NCBI RefSeq assembly: GCF_026241165.1
Contig: NZ_JAPFQN010000006.1
Span: 496,001-560,000 of the forward strand
Direction of reading: 5' to 3'
Length of the DNA: 64,000 nt
DNA from: Mangrovivirga halotolerans
GTDB lineage: Bacteria; Bacteroidota; Bacteroidia; Cytophagales; Cyclobacteriaceae
Under the pieces are notes generated by a model. It made no database searches and was not told where the DNA came from. It saw only the letters and a program-made list of their open reading frames with translations. Within the stretch, counting starts at the first letter, position 1. Every line of letters begins with the position of its first letter. The position numbers and the translations under genes were made by a program. Positions 51,663 through 60,817 of this stretch are shown here, in pieces.

Positions 51663-53396
51663 ATGCAACTTGGTATTTTAGACTTACTTGCCATACTCGG
51701 TTCTCTGGGTATTTTTATTTATGGTATGAAGGTGATGTCGGAGGGTATTCAGAACCTTGCTGGTGATCAACTAAAGAACATTCTTGGTTACATGACTACT
51801 AATAGGTTCGCAGGAGTAGCGACCGGATTTGTCACCACCAGCCTTATTCAGTCATCCTCTGCAACAACTGTGATGATTGTTAGTTTCGTAAATGCGGGAC
51901 TATTAAGCCTGAGACAAGCTATTGGTGTAATTATGGGTGCCAATATCGGTACGACAATTACCGCGGTTTTAATTACTGTATTTGGCTTTTCGAAATTCAG
52001 TGTTTCAGATTATACTCTAGTGGTAATCGCTTTGAGTTTACCGTTAATGTTCTCTAAAAAGAGCAACCTGAAATCATTAGGAGAATTCCTTTTTGGTTTT
52101 GGTTTATTGTTCATGGGATTAGACATGCTAAAAGGAAATGTGCCTGATCTTAAAAGCAATCCTGATGCGCTGGCCTGGATTCAGAACATCAGTGACATGG
52201 GTTATGCCAGTGTGATAATATTTGTATTTATTGGTACACTTATCACCGTTATAGTTCAGTCTTCCAGTGCTGCTATGGCCATAACGCTGATAATGTGTGA
52301 GCAGGGATGGATAGAGTTTGACGTAGCGGCAGCTCTTGTTTTAGGAGAAAATATCGGTACTACTATTACAGCTAACATCGCTGCAATGGTTGGTAATTCC
52401 TATGCAAAGCGGGCAGCCCGGGCTCACTTTATTTTCAACATATTTGGAGTACTCTGGATGTTGGCTCTGTATCACCCGTTCCTAAATATGATTGACTATT
52501 TTGTTGTCAAGTACATGCAAATACCTTCTCCATTTACAGAAGCTAGTTCGGTTAAATGGGCATTAACAATATTCCATATCAGTTTTAATATAATCAACAC
52601 GTTATTGTTGATCTGGTTTGTACCATTTATAGAAAAGACAGTAATTCGTTTAGTTCCTGTTCGATCGGAGGATAAAGAAGATGATCAGTTTAAACTGGAA
52701 TATATTGGTTCTGATATTATGCGTACGCCGGAGCTTTCTCTGATAGAGGTAAGCAAGGAGCTGAGTAGATTTGGCGCGTTGACTAAAAAAATGTTTAACA
52801 AGCTTAAAGTACAAAGGCATAGTAAAAGGTCTGCTGATTTTGAAGGAGCGTATAATAAAATTCAGAAATACGAAGAAGCAACTGATTCATTTGAAGAAGA
52901 AATCACAGCATATTTGGTAAAGCTTTCAGAGGGAAGGTTAAATGCCGATACTTCTGCAAAGGTAGTTATTATGCATAGTGTAGCTAATGATCTTGAGCGA
53001 ATCGGAGATAGCATCCTTGATATTTCAAAGAATATTAATAGACTATATAAGAAGAAATTAAAACTAGACGACAAACAAAATAAACGTCTGGATGACCTTT
53101 CCTCTCTGGTTGAAGAAGCTTTTGATATCATGCTTGAAAATCTGGACAAAGGAACGTTTTCTATTGATCTTAAAGATGCCAGAAAGAAAGAGCAAGAAAT
53201 TAATAAGCTCAGAAAGAAACTGAGAAAAGCTCAAATGCGTGTTATCGAAGACCCAACATATGAAGTAAAAACCGGGATTTTATTCCGTGATATTTACCAG
53301 GGACTTGAACACATGGCAGATCAGATCTTTAGCGTAAACCTGGCTTTAGCCGGAGAGAAGTTTGATCTCGATGAAATCCTTGAGGATGATATATAA
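51663..53396 (+). CDS. Na/Pi cotransporter with C-terminal PhoU-like domain
   Basis: A 577-residue protein. The membrane half (about 1-335) has the two family repeats: QSSSATTVMIVSFVNAG with MGANIGTTITAVL, and QSSSAAMAITLIMCE with LGENIGTTITANI. The soluble C-terminal half (about 350-577) is helical with a PhoU-like pattern (HSVANDLERIGDSILDISKNINRLY, GLEHMADQIFSVNLAL). The PhoU part probably regulates transport. It has its own promoter with TTAAC repeats and is divergent from the shorter Na/Pi gene. A terminator follows. Confidence 0.95.
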   Translation: MQLGILDLLAILGSLGIFIYGMKVMSEGIQNLAGDQLKNILGYMTTNRFAGVATGFVTTSLIQSSSATTVMIVSFVNAGLLSLRQAIGVIMGANIGTTITAVLITVFGFSKFSVSDYTLVVIALSLPLMFSKKSNLKSLGEFLFGFGLLFMGLDMLKGNVPDLKSNPDALAWIQNISDMGYASVIIFVFIGTLITVIVQSSSAAMAITLIMCEQGWIEFDVAAALVLGENIGTTITANIAAMVGNSYAKRAARAHFIFNIFGVLWMLALYHPFLNMIDYFVVKYMQIPSPFTEASSVKWALTIFHISFNIINTLLLIWFVPFIEKTVIRLVPVRSEDKEDDQFKLEYIGSDIMRTPELSLIEVSKELSRFGALTKKMFNKLKVQRHSKRSADFEGAYNKIQKYEEATDSFEEEITAYLVKLSEGRLNADTSAKVVIMHSVANDLERIGDSILDISKNINRLYKKKLKLDDKQNKRLDDLSSLVEEAFDIMLENLDKGTFSIDLKDARKKEQEINKLRKKLRKAQMRVIEDPTYEVKTGILFRDIYQGLEHMADQIFSVNLALAGEKFDLDEILEDDI

Positions 53397-53426
53397 CAAA
53401 TAAAGTAAAAACACTTTTCAGGTAAG

Positions 53427-53466
53427 AGCCAGTAATATTTGATTATTACTGGCTTTTATTTTTTTA
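53427..53466 (+). terminator. Intrinsic terminator after Na/Pi-PhoU gene
   Basis: A 10-bp perfect stem AGCCAGTAAT / ATTACTGGCT with an 8-nt loop is followed by TTTTATTTTTTT. It separates the transporter from recG. Confidence 0.85.
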
Positions 53467-53561
53467 TAGGTGGTGCGTATCTAATCTATTTGGACATCTT
53501 AAACTTTTATTATCCGATGTTTGATGTAATTTTATGACCTGCAAAGAATTTTTAGTGTTGC

Positions 53562-55655
53562 ATGTCAAAATTTTTTCAAACAAGCATTGAGTTTATAAAA
53601 GGAGTAGGGCCTCAGAAAGCTGCCATGCTAGGTAAGGAGCTGGGAATATTCACCTATGCAGACCTCATTCAATACTATCCATTTCGTTATGAAGACCGGT
53701 CAGTTTTTCATACTGTTTCCGATTGTTATTATAAAGAAGGAGAAATAGTCCAGTTAAGAGGGTCTATCCGATATTTTGATACTCTAGGTGAAGGAAGAAA
53801 AAAGAGACTGTCTGCAGATTTTAGAGATCATACAGGAAACCTGGAATTGACATGGTTTCAAGGGATAAATTGGGTAAAGAAAACACTAAAACCAGGTATT
53901 AACTATATTGTGTATGGGAAAGTTGCACGGTATGGCAATAAGGTAAGCATTGCGCATCCGGAGTTTGAACCAGAAGCTACCGCAAGCAAACAGAAAGGTT
54001 TGCAACCGGTGTATAGCAGCACAGAGCTTCTAAGGCGAAAATACCTTGATAGCAAAGGTATTTCTAAGATTGTTCGCAATTTACTACAAAGAGCGTTAAA
54101 TGAAGTCCCTGAAACTCTCCCTGAGACATTAAGAAATGATTATAAACTACCGGGAAAGGCGGAAAGTATCAGACATATACATTTTCCTGCTAACCAGAAT
54201 AAATTGCAGTTAGCGCGTTACCGGTTGAAGTTCGAGGAGCTGTTCTATATTCAGCTCAGGTTGATGAAACTCAAGCTACATAGACAGGATGCCTTCAAAG
54301 GTCTGGTACTCGATAAAACAAATCTTTTAACGGAGTTTTATGAAAACCATCTGCCTTTTGAACTGACAAATGCACAAAAAAGAGTAATAAAAGAAATATA
54401 CCGGGATCTTAAATCCGGTAAGCAAATGAACAGGTTACTACAAGGGGATGTAGGAAGCGGAAAAACAATTGTTGCCTTTGTTTCAGCATTATTGGCTATA
54501 GATAATAATGCACAATGTGCACTAATGGCCCCCACAGAAATCCTGGCAGATCAACATTACCGAGGACTAAAACCTTTCGCAGATGAGCTGGGCATTTCTA
54601 TTGAGAAACTTACAGGCTCAACAAAGAAAAGTGAACGAACCAGGATCCATGATAAACTTATGTCTGGAGAGCTGAATATTTTAGTCGGTACTCACGCCTT
54701 AATTGAAGATACTGTTCAGTTTAAAAATCTAGGTCTGGTAATTATCGATGAGCAACATAGATTTGGAGTTGCCCAACGGGCTAAATTATGGCAGAAAAAC
54801 ACCAAAGCTGTACCTCATATTCTGGTAATGACAGCTACTCCAATACCGAGGACCCTTGCAATGACTTTGTATGGTGATCTGGAGATTTCTTCTATTGATG
54901 AATTGCCAGCAGGAAGAAAACCAATCAAGACACTCCATCAATATGATGCAAACCGCCTAAAGGTAAATGCTTTTTTAAAAAAGGAAATAGAAGCCGGAAG
55001 ACAGGTTTACATTGTATATCCGCTAATTGAAGAATCAGAGAAATTAGATTACAAGGATCTAATGGATGGTTTTGAAAGTATATCAAGAGCTTTTCCGGAC
55101 TACCAGATTAGTATTGTTCATGGTCGGCAAAAACCTGCTGATAAAGATTTTGAAATGCAGCGCTTCGTAAAAGGAGAGACAAGAATTATGGTGGCTACCA
55201 CAGTGATAGAAGTTGGAGTAAATGTGCCTAACGCGACAGTGATGGTAATTGAAAATGCGGAAAAATTTGGTTTGGCTCAATTACACCAGTTAAGAGGGAG
55301 GGTAGGACGCGGGGCAGAACAGAGTTATTGTATCTTAATGTCGGGATATAAATTAAGTAAAGAAGCAAGAAAAAGACTAGATACAATGGTGAGAACAACA
55401 GATGGATTTGAAATTGCAGACGTTGATTTACAATTAAGAGGACCGGGAGATCTAATGGGTACTCAGCAAAGTGGAGTCCTTGACCTTCTTGTTTCCGATC
55501 TGGCTAAAGACGGCAAGATCGTTCAATTGGCAAAAGAAGCAGCTTCGAGCCTTATGAAAAAAGACCCTGAACTGACATTAAATGAAAACTACCTTATTCG
55601 AAAGCAAGTCGAATCCCAGCAAAAAAACGTATTTAATTGGAGTAGAATTAGCTAA
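53562..55655 (+). CDS. recG: ATP-dependent DNA helicase RecG
   Basis: RecG remodels stalled replication forks and Holliday junctions. Its 697 residues match the family. The N-terminal wedge/OB domain runs about 55-160 (EGEIVQLRGSIRYFDTLGEGRKKRL). The helicase core has Walker A GDVGSGKT near 295, DEQH near 396 with RFGVAQRAKLW, TATPIPRTL, and motif VI QLRGRVGRG. RGPGDLMGTQQSGVLDL is the C-terminal TRG-like region. It shares the RecG-like motor with Mfd at 24 kb. Confidence 0.97.
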   Translation: MSKFFQTSIEFIKGVGPQKAAMLGKELGIFTYADLIQYYPFRYEDRSVFHTVSDCYYKEGEIVQLRGSIRYFDTLGEGRKKRLSADFRDHTGNLELTWFQGINWVKKTLKPGINYIVYGKVARYGNKVSIAHPEFEPEATASKQKGLQPVYSSTELLRRKYLDSKGISKIVRNLLQRALNEVPETLPETLRNDYKLPGKAESIRHIHFPANQNKLQLARYRLKFEELFYIQLRLMKLKLHRQDAFKGLVLDKTNLLTEFYENHLPFELTNAQKRVIKEIYRDLKSGKQMNRLLQGDVGSGKTIVAFVSALLAIDNNAQCALMAPTEILADQHYRGLKPFADELGISIEKLTGSTKKSERTRIHDKLMSGELNILVGTHALIEDTVQFKNLGLVIIDEQHRFGVAQRAKLWQKNTKAVPHILVMTATPIPRTLAMTLYGDLEISSIDELPAGRKPIKTLHQYDANRLKVNAFLKKEIEAGRQVYIVYPLIEESEKLDYKDLMDGFESISRAFPDYQISIVHGRQKPADKDFEMQRFVKGETRIMVATTVIEVGVNVPNATVMVIENAEKFGLAQLHQLRGRVGRGAEQSYCILMSGYKLSKEARKRLDTMVRTTDGFEIADVDLQLRGPGDLMGTQQSGVLDLLVSDLAKDGKIVQLAKEAASSLMKKDPELTLNENYLIRKQVESQQKNVFNWSRIS

Positions 55656-55707
55656 TATTCGACATGCATACTAAATTAGTGGTGCATTTAAATAATTAAT
55701 ACACAAG

Positions 55708-56007
55708 ATGGATTTCAATAAAGCAACCGAGTTTATTCAATCAAAAGCAGCTAAATCTTCAGAGCCATTAGGTAATAAAATCAAATTTACTTTTCCCGAA
55801 GGTGTTATACATGTAGATGGTGATCAGCAGCCAATGGAAGTTACTAATGAAGACAAGGAAGCAGATTGTAACATTAAAATGAAACTGAACGACTTTGAAA
55901 AGCTTATTACCGGGAACTTAAATCCGATGATGGCTGTGATGAGTGGAAAAATCAAAATTGACGGAAATATGGGAGTAGCGATGAAGCTGACCCAATTAGT
56001 AAATTAA
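55708..56007 (+). CDS. SCP2 sterol-binding domain protein
   Basis: A stand-alone SCP2-like domain of 99 residues. KIKFTFPEGVIHVDGDQQPMEVT, ADCNIKMKLNDFEKLITGNLNPMMAVMSGKIKIDGNMGVAMKL is the family pattern, including the GKIKIDGNM turn. The fold has a hydrophobic tunnel that binds fatty acyl chains or other lipids. In a strain with a beta-oxidation operon 1 kb away it may carry acyl-CoA, but this is inference. It ends at a shared hairpin. Confidence 0.9.
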   Translation: MDFNKATEFIQSKAAKSSEPLGNKIKFTFPEGVIHVDGDQQPMEVTNEDKEADCNIKMKLNDFEKLITGNLNPMMAVMSGKIKIDGNMGVAMKLTQLVN

Positions 56008-56010
56008 TTT

Positions 56011-56034
56011 AAAGCCACCTTATTTGGTGGCTTT
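56011..56034. terminator. Terminator hairpin between SCP2 and GNAT genes
   Basis: A 9-bp perfect stem AAAGCCACC / GGTGGCTTT with a 6-nt loop. The flanking TTTGTTATT (+) and AAATTAATTT (read as AAATTAATTT on the - strand) give short U-rich tails. It overlaps the stop codon of the convergent GNAT gene. Confidence 0.65.
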
Positions 56035-56517
56035 GTTATTAAAGAAGTCTTTTATTCCATCCTTTTCAAGTTTACAGTTATACCATTCGGTTTCAATATT
56101 AGCACCAAGTTTTTTATAAAACTCAATTGCCGGAGTATTCCAGTCTAATACTTGCCACATTAGTTGATTAACTCCTAATTGCTGACCTTTTTCAACATAA
56201 GCATTAAAAAGCTTGATTCCATAACCTTCACCACGTCGTTTTTCCGTTACAATCAAATCTTCCAGGTAAAGGCATCTTCCTTTCCAGGTACTGTATCTGA
56301 TATAGTGAATAACAATCCCTATTATCTTTTTGGTTGAAGTATCTTCTGCGACTATTAATCCAAAAGAAGGGTTATCACCGAATCCGTCTCTTATCATTTC
56401 TTCAATTGTATTGTCAACTTCATGAGGAGCTTTTTCATAAACTGCAAGCTCATTAACCAAATCGTATACCTGAGGAATGTCTTCTATTTTACCATCTCTA
56501 ATTTCTACCATCTTCAA
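56020..56517 (-). CDS. GNAT-family N-acetyltransferase (diamine-acetyltransferase-like)
   Basis: A 165-residue acetyltransferase. EIRDGKIEDIPQVYDLVNELAVYEKAPHEV is the usual start of spermidine/diamine-type GNATs. CLYLEDLIVTEKRRGEGYGIKLF is motif A with the acetyl-CoA-binding Rx2GxG (RRGEGYG). VLDWNTPAIEFYKKLGANI is motif B. The resemblance is to the SAT1/diamine group, but the substrate is not proven. A start two codons later (MVEIRDG) is possible. It is divergent from the marR operon. Confidence 0.9.
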   Translation of the reverse strand: MKMVEIRDGKIEDIPQVYDLVNELAVYEKAPHEVDNTIEEMIRDGFGDNPSFGLIVAEDTSTKKIIGIVIHYIRYSTWKGRCLYLEDLIVTEKRRGEGYGIKLFNAYVEKGQQLGVNQLMWQVLDWNTPAIEFYKKLGANIETEWYNCKLEKDGIKDFFNNKATK

Positions 56518-56677
56518 TGTTAATTAAAATACGGGAAAAGATAAAAAGCCACTCCTTACTTAATTAAGCAATTTTTTTGGAATCAAAATAATATTGCCCC
56601 CACAGGTCTTATGGCAATACTTTATATTAAATGGGGTGATTTAACAAAAATTTAATCTAAAAAAATTTTTAATTATG

Positions 56678-56691
56678 TTATGCATGCATAA
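56678..56691. promoter_or_regulatory. 14-bp perfect palindrome at the marR-fad promoter, probable MarR operator
   Basis: TTATGCATGCATAA is a perfect palindrome that covers the -33 region of the marR promoter and lies 40 bp before the marR ATG. Its size and symmetry fit a MarR dimer site, so the first gene of the operon probably represses it. The inducer may be an acyl-CoA (inference). Confidence 0.6.
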
Positions 56692-56709
56692 TAAAATTTT
56701 ATATATTTG
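56679..56709 (+). promoter_or_regulatory. Promoter of the marR-fadNAE operon
   Basis: TATATTTG (56702-56709) matches TAnnTTTG exactly. TATG (56679-56682) sits 19 nt upstream in the -33 position with 3 of 4 matches and lies inside the palindrome. The marR ATG is 22 bp downstream, so the leader is short. Confidence 0.6.
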
Positions 56710-56731
56710 AAGACTATTGAAATTAACCCCC

Positions 56732-57184
56732 ATGAAGAAAACTGATAGTGTAGATTACTACATTAAGACTGCCTGGCATGCGATAGCCCGTATGTACAAC
56801 CATCAGGCGGTAAAGGAAGACATCACGACATCGATCGGATTCGTATTGTTGAATATTGACTCGGAAAAAGGAACGCCCGCAACCAAAATTGCTCCTTTGA
56901 TGGGTCTAGAATCCCGAAGCCTCACCCGAATGCTTAAAAGTATGGAGGAAAAGGGACTGATAGAACGGGTTCCGGATGAACACGACAAGCGTTCTGTAAG
57001 AATAGTTTTAACATCGTTAGGACAGGAAAAAAAGGAAGTGTCTAAAAGAGTAGTTAAGGCTTTTAATTATGCAGTTTACGATGAGGTTGCACCCGAGAAG
57101 CTCGAGGTTTTTATTGAAGTAATGCAACAAATACTAACGATCATAGAAGAAAACAACATTTACAAAGAAACAAACTCCCATTAA
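56732..57184 (+). CDS. MarR-family transcriptional regulator of the fad operon
   Basis: A 150-residue winged-helix protein. KAAPLMGLESRSLTRMLKSMEEKGLIER-like text (TKIAPLMGLESRSLTRMLKS) is the recognition helix, and VPDEHDKRSVRIVLTSLGQE is the wing with the conserved DxRS. N- and C-terminal helices form the dimer interface. It starts at ATG 56732; the in-frame TTG 15 bp upstream is rejected. It lies 4 bp before fadN and its own promoter carries a palindrome. It is thus likely an autoregulated repressor of fatty acid degradation. Confidence 0.93.
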   Translation: MKKTDSVDYYIKTAWHAIARMYNHQAVKEDITTSIGFVLLNIDSEKGTPATKIAPLMGLESRSLTRMLKSMEEKGLIERVPDEHDKRSVRIVLTSLGQEKKEVSKRVVKAFNYAVYDEVAPEKLEVFIEVMQQILTIIEENNIYKETNSH

Positions 57185-57188
57185 AAAC

Positions 57189-59594
57189 ATGAAGAACAGA
57201 TCAATTAAGAAAGTAGCTGTACTTGGATCAGGTATTATGGGATCCAGAATCGCATGCCACTTTGCAAACATCGGTGTCGAGGTTGTACTTTTGGACATCG
57301 TCCCCAGAGAACTGACGGAAAAGGAAAAAGCTAAAGGGCTTACCTTAGAAGACAAAGCGGTTAGAAACAGAATAGTTAATGAGGCGTATCAAACGGCTAT
57401 TAATTCAAAACCAGCTCCGTTGTATGACAAAAAGGATGCTTCAAAGGTTACTTTAGGTAATTTTTCTGACGACATGAAATTGATCAGTGAATGTGACTGG
57501 ACAATTGAGGTAGTCGTAGAAAACCTGGATATCAAAAAGAAGGTTTTTGACCAGGTAGAGCAATACCGCACACCAGGCACATTGATCTCTAGTAATACTT
57601 CAGGAATCCCTATTCACCTGATGCTTGACGGAAGATCAGATGATTTTAAAAAGCACTTTTGCGGCACACACTTTTTCAACCCTCCAAGATATTTAAGATT
57701 ACTGGAAATTATTCCTACTCCGGAGACTGATCAGGATATTATTGACTTCCTGATGCACTACGGAGATCTTTATTTAGGAAAAACGACAGTATTGTGTAAA
57801 GATACTCCAGCATTTATTGCAAACCGTATTGGTATATATGCAATGATGTCTGCTATGCACACTGTTGAGGAGATGGGTCTTAAAGTTGGTGAAGTTGACA
57901 AACTTACAGGTACACTTGTTGGCCGACCTAAATCAGCAACCTTCCGTACAATGGATGTTGTAGGATTAGACACGACGGTTAATGTAGCTAACAATCTTTA
58001 CGAAGGTCTTCCAAATGATGAGAGCCGCGATACATTTAAGCTTCCTAAAATTGTAAAGGAACTTTATGACCGTAAATGGTGGGGAGATAAAACAAAACAA
58101 GGATATTATAAAAAGACTAAGGATGAAAACGGTAAAAGGTTAATCCTTGAAGTCGATTTTGATACATACGAATACGTTGAAGGGTCTAAGCCATCCTATT
58201 CATCAACCAAAAAGGCAAAAGAAATTGATGACCTGAAAGAGCGTCTGAAATTCTTACACAATGCTAAAGACGAAGCCGGGGAATTTTACAGGAAAACATC
58301 TTATGATGCATTCAAATATTGTTCAAATCGAATTCCTGAAATAGCAGACGAACTTTACAAAATTGATCAAGCCGTTTGCGCTGGATTCGGTTGGGAATTA
58401 GGACCATTTGAAATGTGGGATGCGATCGGAGTAAAAGATGTGATCTCGCAGATGGAAGAAATGTCAATGAAACCAGCACAATGGGTTTATGACATGGTTG
58501 AGGCTGGAAATGAGTCTTTCTACAAGTCAGAAAATGGACAGAAGCTTTTTTATGACATCGATTCGAAGTCATATAAGGTAATTCCTGGAACTGAAGAGCT
58601 TATCCTATTAGATAGCTTTAAAGGCAATAATGTAGTTTGGGAAAATGATGGAGCGACATTATATGATATAGGAGATGATGTTCTTTGTCTTGAGTTCCAT
58701 ACCAAGATGAATGCTATTGGCGGTGAAGTAATTGAAGGAATTAACACTGCAATTGCTAAAGCTGAGGCTGATTACAAAGGGCTGGTTATCGGTAATGAAG
58801 GTCAAAACTTCTCAGCGGGTGCAAACCTTGCGATGTTGTTCATGTTTGCAACAGACCAGGAGTATGATGAGATTAACTTGATGATCTCGCAATTCCAGAA
58901 AACAATGATGAGAGTTCGTTACTCTTCTATTCCAGTAGTTGCTGCAACTTCCGGAATGGCATTAGGAGGAGGTTGTGAGCTTTCACTACACTCAGATGTA
59001 ATTCAGGCACATGCCGAAACTTATATGGGTCTTGTAGAGTTTGGAGTAGGACTAATTCCTGCAGGTGGAGGAACCAAAGAAATGGTTCTTAGAACTTCTG
59101 ACTTATATGAAAAGGGCGATGTAGAGCTTAATAAACTACAGGAGTCATTTATGAATATTGCTACGGCAAAAGTAAGTACTTCTGCAAAAGAAGCTGAAGA
59201 TCTGAATTATATTCAGACCAAAGATTCTTATACATATAACAGATCAAGATTACTGGCTGATGCAAAAGACAAAGTTCTTGAAATGCATGATGCTGGTTAT
59301 GTAATGCCAGTTAAGAGGGAGGATATTAAGGTTCATGGTAAAACAGCCATGGCTATGTTCGAAGCCGGAATCACTGGTATGCTTTATGGAAATTATATCT
59401 CTGAGCATGATGCTAAAATTGCACGAAAACTCGGATATATAATGAGTGGCGGAGATTTGTCTTCTCCGACAACTGTATCGGAAGATTATTTATTAGAGCT
59501 TGAAAGAGAAGCGTTCTTAAGCCTGACAGCTGAAAGAAAAACTCTCGAAAGAATTCAAAGCTTGTTGTTCAAAGGGAAACCTTTAAGAAATTAA
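57189..59594 (+). CDS. fadN: 3-hydroxyacyl-CoA dehydrogenase / enoyl-CoA hydratase (FadN type)
   Basis: A bifunctional beta-oxidation enzyme of 801 residues with the order dehydrogenase first, hydratase last, as in Bacillus FadN and unlike FadB. The NAD site is VLGSGIMGSR (about 11-20). GTHFFNPPRYLRLLEIIPTP is the 3HCDH signature. A second 3HCDH C-terminal segment covers about 350-450. The crotonase domain at about 490-700 has FSAGANLAMLF and GMALGGGCELSLH with the oxyanion GGG. PAGGGTKEM follows. fadA begins 36 bp downstream. Confidence 0.95.
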   Translation: MKNRSIKKVAVLGSGIMGSRIACHFANIGVEVVLLDIVPRELTEKEKAKGLTLEDKAVRNRIVNEAYQTAINSKPAPLYDKKDASKVTLGNFSDDMKLISECDWTIEVVVENLDIKKKVFDQVEQYRTPGTLISSNTSGIPIHLMLDGRSDDFKKHFCGTHFFNPPRYLRLLEIIPTPETDQDIIDFLMHYGDLYLGKTTVLCKDTPAFIANRIGIYAMMSAMHTVEEMGLKVGEVDKLTGTLVGRPKSATFRTMDVVGLDTTVNVANNLYEGLPNDESRDTFKLPKIVKELYDRKWWGDKTKQGYYKKTKDENGKRLILEVDFDTYEYVEGSKPSYSSTKKAKEIDDLKERLKFLHNAKDEAGEFYRKTSYDAFKYCSNRIPEIADELYKIDQAVCAGFGWELGPFEMWDAIGVKDVISQMEEMSMKPAQWVYDMVEAGNESFYKSENGQKLFYDIDSKSYKVIPGTEELILLDSFKGNNVVWENDGATLYDIGDDVLCLEFHTKMNAIGGEVIEGINTAIAKAEADYKGLVIGNEGQNFSAGANLAMLFMFATDQEYDEINLMISQFQKTMMRVRYSSIPVVAATSGMALGGGCELSLHSDVIQAHAETYMGLVEFGVGLIPAGGGTKEMVLRTSDLYEKGDVELNKLQESFMNIATAKVSTSAKEAEDLNYIQTKDSYTYNRSRLLADAKDKVLEMHDAGYVMPVKREDIKVHGKTAMAMFEAGITGMLYGNYISEHDAKIARKLGYIMSGGDLSSPTTVSEDYLLELEREAFLSLTAERKTLERIQSLLFKGKPLRN

Positions 59595-59630
59595 TAATCG
59601 TTTAATTAATCAGTAAAAGACAAAATTAAC

Positions 59631-60800
59631 ATGGAAGCATATATAGTAAAAGGATATAGAACAGCAGTAGGTAAAGCCGGTAAAGGAAGCCTCAGGTTTA
59701 CAAGACCCGATGATTACGCTGCTGAAGTGATCAAGCACCTGGTTTCTCAGGTCCCTAATCTTGATCCAAGCAGAGTTGATGATTTGTTTGTGGGATGTGC
59801 AGTGCCGGAAGCAGAACAAGGAATGCAGATCGGAAGAATGATTTCTCTTCTTTCCCTGCCACAAAATGTACCTGGATGTACTGTTAACCGTTACTGTGGT
59901 TCAGGAGTTGAAACTATTTCAATGGCCGCTGCGAAAATTAAAGCAGGCATGGCAGATTGTATTATAGCAGGGGGTACAGAATCAATGTCTATGGTTCCAA
60001 TGATGGGATACAAAACCGCATTGAACTATAAAATTGCATCTCAAACTCCGGAATATTATTTAAGTATGGGGATTACCGCTGAAGAGGTAGCTTCAGACTA
60101 TAATATCTCCAGAGAAGATGCTGATGAGTTTTCATATAACTCACATATGAGAGCTCTTAATGCAATTGAAAAAGGATATTTTAAAGATCAGATCGTTCCT
60201 ATTAATGTCGAGGAAACATATTTAGATGGCGATAAAAAGAAGACCAGAGAGTTCGTTCACGATACTGATGAAGGACCAAGAGCAGGAACTTCGGTAGAAG
60301 CACTAAGTGGTTTGAGGCCTGTTTTTAGAGCAAATGGAGTCGTAACTGCTGGTAATTCATCTCAAACATCAGACGGAGCAGCTTTCGTTATGGTGATGAG
60401 TGAACGAATGGTCAAAGAACTAAACCTAGAGCCAATTGCAAGAATGGTTACTTATGCCACTGCAGGTGTAGATCCTCGCGTAATGGGTATCGGCCCGGTC
60501 AAAGCAGTGCCAAAAGCTCTTGAAATGGCCGGACTTAAGAAAGACGATATTGATCTTATTGAGTTAAATGAAGCGTTTGCTACTCAATCGCTTGCAGTGA
60601 TCAGGGATCTTGACCTAGATATGGATAAGGTAAATGTGAATGGTGGTGCAATCGCACTTGGACACCCACTTGGATGTACAGGAGCAAAGCTATCTGTTCA
60701 GTTATTTAGCGAGTTACAAAGAAGAAATAAAAAATACGGTATGGTTACAGCTTGTGTCGGTGGAGGCCAGGGTGTAGCAGGTATTTACGAAATGTTATAA
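59631..60800 (+). CDS. fadA: Acetyl-CoA acyltransferase (3-ketoacyl-CoA thiolase)
   Basis: The thiolytic step of beta-oxidation, 389 residues. The nucleophilic Cys89 is in NRYCGSG, where NRFCSSG is common. GGTESMSM and [11 protein letters not shown] follow. The catalytic His is in [17 protein letters not shown], and the second Cys is in TACVGGGQG near the C-terminus. It lies between fadN and fadE in the order of the Bacillus fadNAE operon, so the three give the core cycle. Confidence 0.97.
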   Translation: MEAYIVKGYRTAVGKAGKGSLRFTRPDDYAAEVIKHLVSQVPNLDPSRVDDLFVGCAVPEAEQGMQIGRMISLLSLPQNVPGCTVNRYCGSGVETISMAAAKIKAGMADCIIAGGTESMSMVPMMGYKTALNYKIASQTPEYYLSMGITAEEVASDYNISREDADEFSYNSHMRALNAIEKGYFKDQIVPINVEETYLDGDKKKTREFVHDTDEGPRAGTSVEALSGLRPVFRANGVVTAGNSSQTSDGAAFVMVMSERMVKELNLEPIARMVTYATAGVDPRVMGIGPVKAVPKALEMAGLKKDDIDLIELNEAFATQSLAVIRDLDLDMDKVNVNGGAIALGHPLGCTGAKLSVQLFSELQRRNKKYGMVTACVGGGQGVAGIYEML

Positions 60801-60817
60801 CCCAAAAAAACACTATT

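Noticed and set aside
57189-59594. Naming the bifunctional enzyme FadB
   Set aside because: FadB has the hydratase first and dehydrogenase second; here the order is reversed as in FadN.
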